Source: Gremmenia infestans
Taxonomy: Eukaryota > Ascomycota > Leotiomycetes > Helotiales > Hamatocanthoscyphaceae
Reading direction: 5' to 3'
DNA length: 64,000 bases
Assembly (NCBI GenBank): GCA_032629725.1
Contig: JAFEVB010000036.1
Span: 992,001-1,056,000 of the forward strand
The notes beneath the pieces are model-generated. The model made no database searches, was not told the DNA's origin, and was given only the letters and a program-made list of their open reading frames with translations. Positions 19,784 through 32,383 of the stretch are shown one piece after another; the stretch's first letter is position 1, and each line of letters opens with the position of its first letter. The translations under genes and the position numbers were made by a program.

Positions 19784-22700
19784 TCAATCATCGTCCAATT
19801 CAATGACTTCCACCGCTTTCTTCTTGCTCGTTTCTCTAGCCGATCGCTGTCGAGGCTGTTCGTCGTCTGAAGAATCATCGTCGTAAGGTGCTTTCCGCTT
19901 CTGAACTTTCGGTTCGAGTTTTGCGCGCCAATTTCCGTCGGGAGAGATCAGGATTTCTTTGACGTCCAGATTATCCTGCTTCGCTAGCTCTTGTCTCACT
20001 GAGACGAGAAAATTATCCACCCGCAAACTGTAGGGCCGTGCATCATTACCACATAATGGGCATTTCCAGACATCCACCATACAAGGTTGCTGCGGCCTCT
20101 TAGGCTTGCTATTTCGCGTAAGGAGGAAGGTCTCTAAATCGAAGCATTCGCGATGGAGACATTTGTTGCCACGGACTGGAATATCGAAAATGCGAGCCGT
20201 GAAAGGGTCGGCAAGACTGAGGGTCAGATCGCTTGCCACTATGGCGAAATCGTCATCTCCATCGCCTATTGGTGCAAGGCTCTTCTTTATGGCTTCCAGG
20301 GTGTAGTTTGCGGATATGCGCTGATGCTGGAGGCACATTTCCATGATCTCTTGATGCCTAATGGTCTCAATGACTTCAACAGCGATGAAATATCCCTGAT
20401 CTTTTATCGCCCTTTGACGTGACTTTGGCAGTGAAATTTTGATTTTGTTCGGGAAGTTTGCTCCAGCAGCAACAACGGATTGGGTAAGATCGATAGGCAG
20501 GTCTTTTCCATGAAGAAGTTTGCGCCTTATTTCTAGATGCTCGGAATTGAAGAGCGCGAATATGCTGTCGGGCCATACTGTATCACTCACTACCCAATCT
20601 GGGGGCAAACATACCGTTACTTCAGGCTTTGTCTGAATGCACCTGAATCGGTATTGTAGAGCTCCACTTGTCAGCTCTCGCGTTGAAACTTTCCCGGCAC
20701 CAGCGGGTCGGTCTCTAGGAATCAACGCCATGTCATCAGCACGAACGGTCAAGTAGAATTCCATCAATGGGATGTCTCTTTGTATCTTTACCGGTCCAAA
20801 TGCGAAGCCTTTCATAGCCTGGTAGTATCTTTGGGACTTATCATTCTGGGAATCCGGGAACACATCGGAAACGACCAGTTTTGGGCTGCGTAGGTGTGCT
20901 TGGTGTAAAGCGGTCACATCTGGGTTTACCGGCTGCGCAACTGGTACCATGTCGAGCGTAGGAATGAATGGCCGATCAAGTAGGTGCACTTGCTTAACAT
21001 GCGTCGCGTTCAAGGCCGGTGCTGCGATTGAGAGAGGAGACGGGACACTGGAAGTATTTATACCTGGGGTTTGTCTACCATTACTAGATATGCTGTTGTT
21101 TCTAGAATGTGCTCTTTGATGAGGGCTGATGCCAGAACCGCTGTCTCTCAGATTCTGTGCTGCACGATGCAGGTTTAGGACATGCTGCATCTGTTGGTTT
21201 GAATGCGACTGCTGCATAATGGCTTGTTGTTGCTGCTGCTGAAGCATTATAGCCTGCTGTTGTAGCTGTTGTCGCTGCTGCGGGGTTTGTACCTGCCAGG
21301 GGGGTAGTTGCGTAGATAATTGCATTTGCTGCTGCCGCTGGGCCAGATGAAATTGTTGTGTTGAGACAGGCGGTTGCGGCGTACTCGAATTAGTATTTTG
21401 ATATTGTGCCTGATTTTGAGCCTGGTATGGGGTCTGGTAGACCGCTCCATTCGTAGTGCTTGGTCCGTATCCAGCTACGTTATGATTGTATTGGCTAGTA
21501 GTAACATTGCTCCTCAATACTGGAGTGAAACCCTGCTGTACATGTATAGGTGACTGCGTGGTGGGGTCTTGAAAGAAAGTCGGACTTGGCGTACCAGCTG
21601 GTATACGATGGCCATTCAAATTCGGCGAGCGTCCAGCTATTGTAAGTGCTGCAATATTGGGAGATGATGTGCTTCCAACTCTATGTTGAGGCTGGTTAGC
21701 AGATTGCCAAGCACCAATAAGATTCGGACTCGAATTTTGTCTCGGACCAAGATTAATTTCAGCCTGTGTGCCAGCCGCTATACTTGTTGTGGTCCCAGCA
21801 GGAGGTTGAAAATAACCATTACTCGGAAGTACAGGTGTTGAGAGACGCGTTGTTGGACTCGACACGGCTGATCCCGAAGAACGTCGCAACCGCATGTGCT
21901 GGTTGAAGAGTAAAACATATTCGTTCGCAAGTTTATGGTTTCGCTCGTGTATCTCTTTCTCTGTTGGTGGTCGCGCAGTGTTGTAACGGGCGGCACGGTT
22001 TTGGTGATCCTGTCTATCTTTTTTGAAAAGATCTTCCATCCTCCGTCCTATCGGATCATCGGTAACTCCTATATTGCGTCGAGCGGCTGTAAAAACCACT
22101 CCTTGCAATATTGGAGATAGCAATCCTAAACGATTTACGAGTTCATCGACAAGTGGGGGATACAACCTAGTTGCACACTCGCTGGATAGCAGCGCCCAAT
22201 CCGAGGCTAGTCTTCCCAAAAACACACCAACGTTCCTGACGGTTCTACGATAGGGCTCCGAACTTTTCATCAAATCTGGTAAGGGGGTTGGGAACGTGGC
22301 GAACCATTTCTTGTGATGGGGTGCCAGTCCCCCATTGTCGCGGATTAGCTGGCCTACTATCTTGAATGCGAGGAGCAGCGTTGACGTATTTGGAAAATCT
22401 CGAATGCTAGTAACTTGTGTAGGATCAGGAAGATCCCATATACAGAATATCTGGTGCAAAGCAACGTAAAACGAATCCTCACTACGGCAGGCATCTTCAA
22501 GAAGCTGGAATCTGGGCCTTTCGAGGATACTGTTCAAATGATCCACTCCACCGACAGCTGTAATCTGATCATGTATCAAGGCCACCCTTGGCTTCAATGA
22601 TGGCATGACAGGAGGCTGTGTTCGCTGGCGTTTGTTGGGATTCGAGGTTACAGTAGCTGCTGAGCCTGGGCTGGGGTACGATTGAGCTTGTTGCATCATG

Positions 22701-23580
22701 GAGGGAGGCATGATATTGGAGGCGGTCCGTGGGGAAGAAACACTGCTTTGATTTGGACTAGGAAGCTGGCCTGATCCAATCTGCGAACGGCCTCGCGCAG
22801 GTACTGGTGCTGGAACATTCTCTCGGGGTGGTTGGGCCATGGCCGGCGAATCCACCACTGGATTTGTCTGTCGTTGCGGGGCAGTAGCAAACCGCTCTCG
22901 ATCTAGTGAATGACCCTGAGTATTATTAGAATGAGCAGTCTGTGCCAAAGGTAGTCTCTGCTGATGCTCCACCCCCCTTGTATGCGATACTGCATTTCCC
23001 GACAGTATCCTTGGGGGTGAGGAGTTGAGACGTACCGGGGAGGTTGTCATCTTCTCGCAAGTTCGAATCTGCGCGTGTCCTGAAAGTGCAGCTTGAAGCT
23101 GTGCCGTATGCGGTGCATTGGTTTCAATATCAGCCTCGTCTGCGGGACGAGGCTCATCATCAGAGGAATGGAGAGTGGTTGAGACAGTAGGAAGTTGGTT
23201 GTCGTCGATATGTGTTTGCTGTTGGTTCTCGACATACGATCTGCTGTTAAAGACACTGGAGTTGGCAAGAATAGGACTTGGTTCGTCGCTCGAGGCTGGC
23301 GAGGGTAAGACGGCTTCGGACGACCTTTATGATAGAACACTTATTAGCATGACGCCACATTCGTAGAGGCCAGAAGTTCAGCTTACTTCTGTGAAAAAGA
23401 GACCTGCGGCACCGCAGCCCTAGATGGATTTGTGCGAGGGGTCGGGCGCACTGGCGTTGATGCTCCTGTCATCCAAGACTTGCGCCGAGCAGCCCCAAAG
23501 ACGGCCAGAGTTGCATTTGACGATACAACGTCTCGGTCGGAGGGGATGGCATTGCCATCTTTATCTGGAGGTCTGCGCAT
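19784..23580 (-). CDS. SIZ/PIAS-type MIZ zinc-finger SUMO E3 ligase
   Basis: Two exons (23580-23387 and 23324-19784) around a 62-nt intron give about 1244 residues. The N-terminal two thirds are low complexity (Ser/Pro/Asn), with a glutamine-rich block encoded near 21180-21400. A folded region follows (YQAMKGFAFGPVKIQRDIPLMEF, then ISLPKSRQRAIKDQGYFIAV), resembling the substrate-contacting part before the RING. The MIZ/SP-RING is at about 1118-1160: CLHRECFDLETFLL, then WKCPLCGNDARPYSLRVD, with Cys/His zinc ligands present. The extreme C-terminus ends VEVIELDDD, a hydrophobic core followed by acids that fits a SUMO-interacting motif. Such proteins transfer SUMO from Ubc9 to nuclear targets. 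I do not see an N-terminal SAP domain, so this may be the Zmiz-like fungal branch and not a direct Siz1 counterpart. Confidence 0.87.
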
Positions 23581-24897
23581 GTTTTAAATATCTATTCGAC
23601 GGCACATCGGGTTCGACTGCTTGGAGATCGGACTTGGAAGAGTCAGTCATGCCGTGTACAGTACTTTTGTGTCAGAGGGTATCTGTATCATGAGGTCGGT
23701 GAGGGCGCAAGCGTGGGAGTATGACAAGGCGGCGACGGCGACGAAACGAAGAGAAGAGAAGAGAAGATCTGGCAGTGAGGTAGGTATTTTAGGTAAAATA
23801 TCTTCTGCGAGACAAAGGCGGTTGCGACGACGTTGATAGAGACGTCGTGGTGCAGTGCAGCGCAGTGCAGTACCGGTATCAGTGCAAGAGATTGGCGGGC
23901 GCAGATCAGAGTGAGAGAGTATTATGACGGAAGAGAAATTCTAGAGAGGAGAGGAGAATTAGGAAAGGGAAAACAACAAAGTCTTCCTCTAGGTGGGATT
24001 GAAAGTAGACGTGAAAGGAGAAGGAGAAGTGGAAATAGAAGTGGAAGTCAAAGTAGAGCTAGAGTATTGTCTGTATTCGTAGAGTAGTAATAAATGGGCT
24101 GAATGAGACTCTCTCTCCTTCCTGGACGGACGGGACGCATGCGGTGGTGGTGGTGGTGGTGGTGTTGTTCACACTGAATTTTAGGGTTGAGCCTTGCTGT
24201 AATAGCGCCAGCCTGGAGTCCAGGACCAGCCAGGACAAGCCACACCTGCCCGCATCGAGAAAGAGCGCGCAATTATTAAGGTTTATTCAGTTCCATCCAA
24301 AAAAACACCGCCAGTACTACAGTAGCAGTAGTACCTCCGTAGTCACCAACTCAATAATCTCGTAGTCTTGTCGCGTCTCGTCTCGTCTCCTCTCGTCTTT
24401 TCTCGAGTCCAATCCATTTTCACTTGTTTCGTCATCGTCGATTCTGTTTTATCACACTTCACCCTCCGTAAAAACTATTATTTGCTGCTTCAAATCTTCC
24501 ACACCCCCCCTTTCAACACACCCTCGAGAGGCCGGTACTGTCTGTCGTCATTCGTCTACTGGTTCACGTTCGGCATACAGTACCTACCGGAGCCCTGAGC
24601 GTCGACAGACCCATGCTTGCTTGCTTGCGACAGTGAGATACCCGCTGTCTTTTATGCACCACCACCCAAAGGCTATCGTCCAACCCGAACTTGACAGCCC
24701 TCTCCCCTCGGAGCCTCAGCCAGATCTTCCGAAAACAAACTGTCCTTCTTGGAACTATTCCCCCCGCCCCCTTCGCATCAATAATCCACCCCCAACTATA
24801 TATATACGGTTTTCCTTCGATGTGTTTCGTGTGATAGTACCGTCCCCAGAGACGTGGAGAGAAGAGAAGGCACAAAAAGCAGGAGGAATAAGGCAAG
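23581..24897. promoter_or_regulatory. Long divergent promoter with simple repeats
   Basis: A 1.3-kb spacer between the SUMO ligase gene (minus) and the Boi-type gene (plus), so it serves as promoter and leader for both. It contains a GA-rich tract near 23745-24060, a GGT run at 24143-24163 and CT-rich stretches near 24370-24420. Open frames here are by-products of biased composition. Confidence 0.5.
24143..24163. repeat. GGT trinucleotide repeat (7 units)
   Basis: Seven uninterrupted GGT units lie in the divergent spacer. This is a simple microsatellite with no coding context. Confidence 0.7.
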
Positions 24898-27800
24898 ATG
24901 GCGACCCGACTGTCGATCGAGCCGCATGCCAGGTCCGACCAGCTACGACCAGAACCAGGGCAGATATTGATCGTGATCCGTAAGTGGCTAATTTTTGTGT
25001 GCGAAGCCGGTTGAGACGCATCATGTTCTCAACGTTTTCAATATATTATGGGCAAGGGGTAGTGTTGCTGACCTTCATCACATGTAGATGATTTCTCGGC
25101 CCGCAGTTCAGATGAATTGAGCTTGTTAAAGGGAGACCGCGTCGAGTTGATCGAACGCGACGATGATTTTGGAGATGGATGGTATCTTGGGCGACACTTG
25201 ACGACTGGAAATAGTGGCCTATTTCCTGAAGGTTAGCTCTTGCAACTTGCAATCTTTCTCCATTGAGAGCTGGGGACTAATTGCCATTAGTATACACCAG
25301 AATCGCTCCAAGAGGTCCCCCTTCATATCCACCGATAGCTTCCCAGATTCCACGGTCACCCATCACACTTGATTCGGCGAAAGAAGAAAATGTGCCTCAA
25401 CCGGCAGCAAGCATTACTGGAGAAACGCCGCTTCCAATTGATTTAAGAATGTCTGCTCCAACTCCCGAGAAGGATAAAACCCCCCAAGCCAGTCGTCATG
25501 TTAGTGCATCAGAGATTCTGGACTCCCCAAACATCACATCACCTTTGACTACTACTCCTAAAGAGCCCGAAAAGGCTGTTCCTCCAGCGATCCTGAATTC
25601 CACCATTTCTGTACCACCGAAAAGCGTTACCGATACTGCCAAACTGCACGTCCACGGGCAAGACAGCCCGGTGATGAATGAGACTTTAAGCGTCATTGAT
25701 GAGCATATCACGGACATGAATTCACCCCACCACAGCGCTGCCGGAACAGATAGGCGAGGGACTACTAATGACTCCGGCAGTGAATACAGCAGCCACCTGG
25801 ACCAAAGACTTTCCTATATAAACGGCGAGGAGACAGACGAGGAAGAAGAAGCACTGCACACACAGGCTGAAGTAACACGCTGGACACCCGACCAAGTTGC
25901 AGAATACCTTTTCACCGTCGGAGTGGACACGAAGCATTGCGAGGTCTTTCGGGATCAGGAAATCACGGGCGACGTTCTTCTTGGGATGGATCAAACCTCA
26001 GTTTTCCTGAAAGAGTTCGATCTAGGCTCCGTCGGGCGAAGGCTAAAGGTTTGGCAGAAAATTAAGAATCTCCAAGATGAGATCGGTGGAGAAACTTCGA
26101 CAAGGCGCAATACTGGAACATATGGCAGCGACGTTGGTTCTGAGGACGGCGGACGGCACGGGAGTCGCAGCATGACTTCCTCCGCCATGCTACCCAGGAT
26201 ACCAAGCTTAATGGACCGACCCGCATCTCGTCAAAACACACGCCTTTCTCAGCAACACAATTCCAGGTCTCAGTCAATGCTCCAAGAAGTCTCTCCTGTG
26301 TCACCAAAGTCCGTGCAAGGAAGTCCCCGACCGACAGGGGAGCAGCGACCATCCGCTGCATCTATCCGTGACCTGCACCATTCGCGACAGAATTCTGCAA
26401 ATGACTTCACCGTGACTTCACTTATGAGTGCAGTAGCAGGTGAAGTTCCGAAATCCCAAGATGCGACTCACAAAAAACAGCATTCATTCGACAGAAATTG
26501 GACCATGGGGGCGGCTGCTTCGCCTCCACTTTCCTCTCTACCCAAACGACCGTTATCTTCCTCCGGCGCTAAAGGAGCCTCGAGAGGCTCTACAGATCAA
26601 TTGTCGCAGAGCACCGCTCCTTCCACCCCTTTTGATACATTAGATCGAGGTTATTTCTCAGGTAACGAGGCTGATGCCAGGCAACGAAACGTCCTACGAA
26701 AGAGGGGGAGCACTACTACACACTCTCGAAATTCAAGTTACACAGATGAGCAAAGGGTCCGAAGCGCGACTGCACACTCTAGACACTCTCGATTTGGTAG
26801 TGTTGATTCTATCCGCGATTCTGCGCCCCCATCCGCTGCTCAGAAGTATTATGGACTCACGATAAATGGCCGCCGTAGGACACCCTCGGAAAATTCAATT
26901 AGTGCACCTCCTCGACCTGCACCACCACCCAAAGATGCACCTTCTCCGACTGTAACCAAGCTTGAGGGAATTTCTCACGGGAATACAGTATCCCCAAAAC
27001 TTACGTCTCGCGGATCAGACTGGTTTTTACCAGCCAAGTCAGTCAAATCCACAGCAAATCGGCATTTCGGTCTTCGAGCGATATCAGATGCCGTCACTGG
27101 TCATGAGAAATCCAGTATCACATCCCCAGCAGACTCGCCTGTCAAGCAGTCACCTCTACAATCACCTTCGCGAACTACATCAAGCACAACATCTGCTGGC
27201 CCAAGTCTCGATTTGGACTCTCCTGACGGAAATAATGTGGGTACAATGGCTACCCCTGGTAGTGCACGTGCTGCTAGAAAGAAGTCAAAGAAGGAGACGA
27301 GTGCCTATACACGTGGTCTTGAGAAAAAACCACCACAGGAGCAAATGGTTGAGGCCGATTATAGTGGCTGGATGAAGAAGAAGAGCACCAATTTGATGAC
27401 AACGTGGAAGCCACGCCTGTTCATCCTGAAGGGACGAAGACTTTCTTATTATTACTCTGAGGATGACCAGGAAGAGAAAGGATTGATAGATATATCATTC
27501 CACAAGGTCCTGCCCGCCAGTGGTGATCGTCTCACAGGTCTACACGCCACACTGACGGGTGCAACGAACAGCCCGACAAGCCCGCCGGGTACCCACACTC
27601 CAACACTAGCTTCTGCAGAGGCAGATGCTGAAACTGAATCAACTTTGAGCAAGGGCGCCGGCGATTCCATGTTCATATTCAAACTTGTCCCCCCACGAGC
27701 TGGTTTGTCGAGGGCTGTTACATTTACCAAGCCAACTGTACATTACTTTGCGGTCCCAAACCTCAAGCAGGGCCGACTTTGGATGGCCGCAATCATGAAA

Positions 27801-28133
27801 GCTACGATCGATCGTGATGAATCAGCGCCTCTGAAGACAACATACACGCAAAAGACAATTTCTCTTGCAAAGGCTCGAGCTATGCGACAACGCCCTCCAG
27901 CGTTGATGAATCTAGATGAGCATGTTGATGAAGAGGCAATGAAGACACCGGCCAGCGATAAAAACGGATTGAACATCCAAGGCATCATCTTCGATCGCGA
28001 ATCACACGAGGCTGACAGTGGAGTTTCTGGAGTATCGAAATCCGACGCCCAGCAGCCCGAGAATGCAGTCACCGTAGAGGGAACGGTTTTAGCCAACAAC
28101 TCCTTCAAGGACCCCGAACCACATACGGCGTGA
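24898..28133 (+). CDS. Boi1/Boi2-type polarity scaffold (SH3-SAM-PH)
   Basis: Three exons (24898-24979, 25088-25231, 25291-28133) give 1022 residues. The first two exons assemble the SH3 domain at about 27-77: ILIVIHDFSARSSDELSLLK, then GDRVELIERDDDFGDGWYLG and GNSGLFPEVYT. A SAM domain lies at about 272-338 (TRWTPDQVAEYLFTVGVDTK, then VFLKEFDLGSVGRRLKVWQK). Long Ser/Pro-rich stretches with proline motifs follow. A PH domain at about 763-912 (DYSGWMKKKSTNLMTTWKPR, YSEDDQEEKGLIDISFHKVL) is split by an inserted Ser/Thr-rich loop and ends with GRLWMAAIMKA. This is the layout of yeast Boi1/Boi2, which bind Bem1, Cdc42 and membrane lipids to guide polarised growth and exocytosis at the cell tip. 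The start ATG is the first one in frame with the SH3 exon. Confidence 0.93.
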
Positions 28134-29620
28134 GCTTATGAGACTCTATGAGTCAACAATTATATTCATGTGGATGAACTTTGAACTACTATGCACATTT
28201 CATTCTTTTTCTAATTTTCCAGTAGCCAATCCCCGTTACATACAGACTTACAATTTCGAATAATTTCGGCGTGCACGTGGGCTGGCAGGACTGGCATGGT
28301 GGATCTTGATAATATTGGATGACGGATGAGATGAAGGTGATGAGCGATGGACATTCCAAGCGATTACTCAACGTTACCTTTTGTAGCATACGGTACAGGG
28401 GAGGCATATACGCATATACGAAAACCGAGATTCACAGTGTTTTTCCCGTCCATCTCTACGTGAGTCTTTTCGTCGATTTTCGGCTTTTTGCCTGTCTTTC
28501 CCCTTTCTCTGTCTTTCCCCTTTCTTCTCTAGACTCCATTGTACCAGCTACATCATTTGACCTCAGTATGTCATACTAGCATCACTTCTACTCTAGAACC
28601 TTGAACCCCACGTACCAACCGTAGGCTATACCTGTATCATTATGTCATTCCAGAATCTGTTTTCCTTTGGACCCCAATGCCCCAACTAGTTGCCTAGGTA
28701 CTCGCCATTCACACGCCATTTCAATGTGACCACTTGAGGCTCTATACGCACTTCCACGGCCTACAGCCTACCCCACACTATTTATTCTTCGGCAGGAGGT
28801 TTACATTAATCACAAATTTTCACGAATAAATTACTCGTTACCTAATTGCCGAGACTCGTTCCACCGTCGTGTGTGATGAGTTAGGAACAGCGGTTAGTTA
28901 ATTACGTGATCATCATCAGATTTTACTCGAGAGGGAAAATTTTCATTCTGGTCTCCGCACCGGCGTCCTTGGTATAGCAGATATCTGGCTCACTTTACTG
29001 GTAAGTTTGGGGTCCAGTGTGGGATGCGGCCAAGCGTAACACCATAAAATTTCGGGGTGATGGGGTTAAGAGGATCTAGGTGAGCTACCTACCTACTTCT
29101 TTCTTTCCATTAAAGTTTCGAGTTTGACACTTCACCCACAAAACATTTTTCCATTTTCAAAAGTCAGTTATCGATATACTTTTCCACAGTCAATTTCAGT
29201 CGAATAACACTCGAATTCAAGAAATTGAATCTATGCGTAGAACCGTATACGCATACGTTCTCGAGATTCGGAGAATAGGCATTCACAGTCCTTTATTGGT
29301 ACCAGGGCCTAGAGCCATCCCTGTATCTAGTGTGAATTCATAGTATCGATATTACTACGGAAGCAGATGCGGACGGCACCATTGCAATTGCATTTCCAAG
29401 AGGTACTGGATCCCGTGTATCTTTCTTGACGGATTCCCCCCCCCCACACACAAAAAAGAACATCGACATCTTCCCTAAGACTCAACCAAAGCACCCTCTT
29501 CCGGCAGTACCAAAGCAGCATTTACCTATTTTCCCTATTACCTACCTTATCAATACGACATCCCCTCGCACCAATCCCTAAAAGCGAATCAACAACCCGC
29601 AACTCACAATAGCCAAAAAT
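28134..29620. other. Intergenic, 3' flank of Boi-type gene and transporter promoter
   Basis: No gene seen over 1.5 kb. CT-rich stretches near 28490-28540 and a C10-type run near 29438 are present. The right part should be the promoter and leader of the MFS gene. Confidence 0.5.
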
Positions 29621-31491
29621 ATGGTGTTCATGGGCCTCACCAACCCTTTCCACAAGACGTCTGTGGACGACTACCAGGGCGTTGTCGTCCCGCTGTCGCA
29701 AGCCATCCGCCACCCAACAGTAGCAGCCGAATATGCCCGCCGGAATTCGGGTCGGACATCCCTCTCAGACGGCTCGTCCCATCTGGACGATGCCGAAAAG
29801 GACAATGATCGTGCCTCGAAAGGCAATGAAACTGGCGTGATGACAAGTAACAGCTTAGGCTACAGCCCATATACCATCGAAGGGCTCCGTGCAGAGATAA
29901 GCGAGGATATGGCCCTCGTCACCTCCGCAAAAGGGGGAGACTCCCAGTATCAATGTAAGATACGTGTGACATGATACGTCCGGTTTCGTAACTAACGTAC
30001 CATTACAGACGAAGTAAAGAGTAGACTTATCAACAAGGCTATCCAAGATATTGGCACGGGCAGATACAATTGGCAATTATTCACCCTCTGTGGCTTTGGA
30101 TGGTTTGCCGACAAGTACGTGTCCCCAATACTCAATACTATGTCTATCAAACTAACTGACCCATTAGTCTTTGGCTCCAAGGAGTCGCTCTGACGCTCCC
30201 GTCGCTCTCCAAAGAGTTCGGCATCAGCGACACCCACGTGAGATACACGACATGCTCTCTCTTCATCGGTCTCTGCATTGGTGCGAGTTTCTGGGGCATT
30301 GGCTCTGACATCATGGGCCGCCGTCTCGCATTCAACATGACTCTCTTCATTGCAGGCGCCTTCGGTATCGCTGCTGGAGCCGCCCCGAGCTGGATTGGTG
30401 CCTGTGGTCTTTTCGCTGCTCTGGGCGTCGGCGTTGGAGGGAACCTTCCCGTTGATGGTGCACTCTTCCTCGAATTCCTACCGAATGCATCAGGTGGCCT
30501 TTTGACCCTCCTTTCCATTTGGTGGCCAATCGGTCAACTCGTAGCTTCACTGATTGCCTGGGCATTCTTGGGCGGCCGCTTCTCTAACGATGACGGCTGG
30601 AGGTATTTCGTCTACACACTGGGCACAATCACCTTCTGTATGTTCCTCGCCCGGTTCGCCCTGTTCCATCTGTTTGAGTCGCCCAAATTCCTCCTCTCTC
30701 GTGGCCGTCAGGCCGAGGCTGTAGCCGTGGTTCACGGGATGGCCTTCAAGAATCGGACGACAACTTGGTTATCGGAGAAGATCCTCAACGAGATCGGCGG
30801 TGATCTAGTCGTAGAAACCCTCACGCTCACTCCCTTCGAAGTCTTCAAGAGAAAGCTGGCGTCGTTCTCTGGTGAGCGTATCGGGCCCCTTTTCCGCGAT
30901 AAAAAGCTGGGATGGACTACTGGTCTTCTCTGGTTCTGTTGGGCGACCATTGGAATGGGCTACCCTCTCTTCAACGCTTTCTTACCTCAGTACCTGTCGA
31001 AGGGTAAAGGCTCTTCTGGAGGAGCAATTACTGCCAACGAGACTTATCGCAATTACGCCATCACATCCATCGTCGGTGTCCCCGGTTCAATCCTTGCCTG
31101 TTACACTGTTGATATCCCTTATATCGGCCGCAAGGGCACTATGGCCATATCTACCTGCTTGTCCGGAGTTTTCCTCTTCCTCTTCACCATCTCTGCGGAA
31201 TCCAAGACCCAGCTCGCTTTCTCATCCGTCGAGGCCTTCTTCCAGAACATCATGTATGGTGTCTTGTACGCTTACACACCAGAGGTCTTTCCCGCACCCA
31301 ACAGAGGCACTGCTACCGGTATTTCCAGCTTTTTGAATCGTATTGCCGGATTATGTGCCCCGATCATCGCTGCCAACATCCCCAGTGCGAACCCGAATGC
31401 ACCTGTCTTCGTCAGTGGTACTTTGATTCTTGGGGCTTTTGTTGCGATGTGCTTCTTGCCTATTGAAACAAGAGGCATGCAGAAATTGTAG
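29621..31491 (+). CDS. MFS transporter, sugar-porter-like
   Basis: Three exons (29621-29954, 30009-30114, 30168-31491) give 587 residues. A hydrophilic N-terminus of about 120 residues precedes a two-bundle membrane domain with roughly 12 hydrophobic helices. The MFS loop motif is present as GIGSDIMGRRLAF after helix 2, with GLFAALGVGVGGNLPVDGAL in helix 4 and YTPEVFPAPNRGTATGISSF before the late helices. The EVFP-RG signature resembles the sugar-porter and SV2-like branches. The protein should be in a cell membrane and move a small solute by proton coupling or facilitated diffusion; the substrate cannot be read from sequence. Both introns lie in the part before and at helix 1 and keep frame as VKSRLINKAIQDIG and GWFADNLWLQG. 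Another in-frame ATG sits three codons downstream of the chosen start. Confidence 0.88.
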
Positions 31492-32383
31492 ATTTGGATG
31501 TGAATATACCCGTAGAAGAGGAGACTCATTAGTGCATTAGACAAAAAGCATGGTTTGGATATTATCTCGGGAGGATGAGTTTAGTCTAGTTTGGAGAGGC
31601 ATGATTGGAAATCGATACTCGTTGGCATCACACCCAACCCAAATCGTCTATCGTGAAAAAGGGATCCATACCAGCCACTATTCGCAGTGGCACAAACCCA
31701 ATGTAAAACATGCAGCGGTTTTGAAAGTGGTCAAGCAGTGGTAATGAAGCTCATGAAGGAGTGATTGCAAATACTTGACCAACCAGGTAGTCTAAGACAT
31801 TAAATAGGAGCCGTATAGGAAAACATGCTTTGTGTCTCGAACATATGTAAAAATCTCTTATGGGTAGGAGTGCGAGGACTTCGAAGCGGTTGCCTTTTAT
31901 GTGCAGGTAAGGCAGGCTGTCAGGGCAGGCTTGCGCCACTGGGAATGAGCTGACTTGCAGGGATTGAGAATGGCAAAATGACGCAGATGTTCGCGGGAAA
32001 CCTTTGGATTATGTTGAACTGGCGCCAAACAAAACACCTCGACCTCATCTCGTTCCTTCCAGTCTCATAATGCCCTGTCCCTATCCATATCCATATTTAT
32101 ATACGCCGTTACACCTCCAAGCCTTCGAAATTCTGACGCCAAGTAAGAAAGGCTTGCGTAAACCCTCCAGCCTTCTTCGAGGCTGAGCTCCAACCTTGCC
32201 CCTCCCCCTCCCTCTCCTCTCCTCTCCTCCCAGCCCTGTCCCGAGATCCGACTCCAAACGTTCAAATATCAATCGTATTACATCACACCAATAGAGTTTG
32301 CTACAGTTGCCTTTCAGTCCGGATGATCTGTTCGACCAAATTCTCAGCAATACATCAGCCAGATCTCTCTAATTTTGACCAAC
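31492..32383. other. Intergenic between transporter and arrestin genes
   Basis: No gene seen. The right half is CT-rich and lies directly upstream of the arrestin-like gene, as in many fungal promoters. Confidence 0.5.

Noticed and set aside
30872..31336. 154-codon plus-strand frame
   Set aside because: It lies inside the MFS transporter exon in another frame; the transporter frame carries the family motifs and this one does not.
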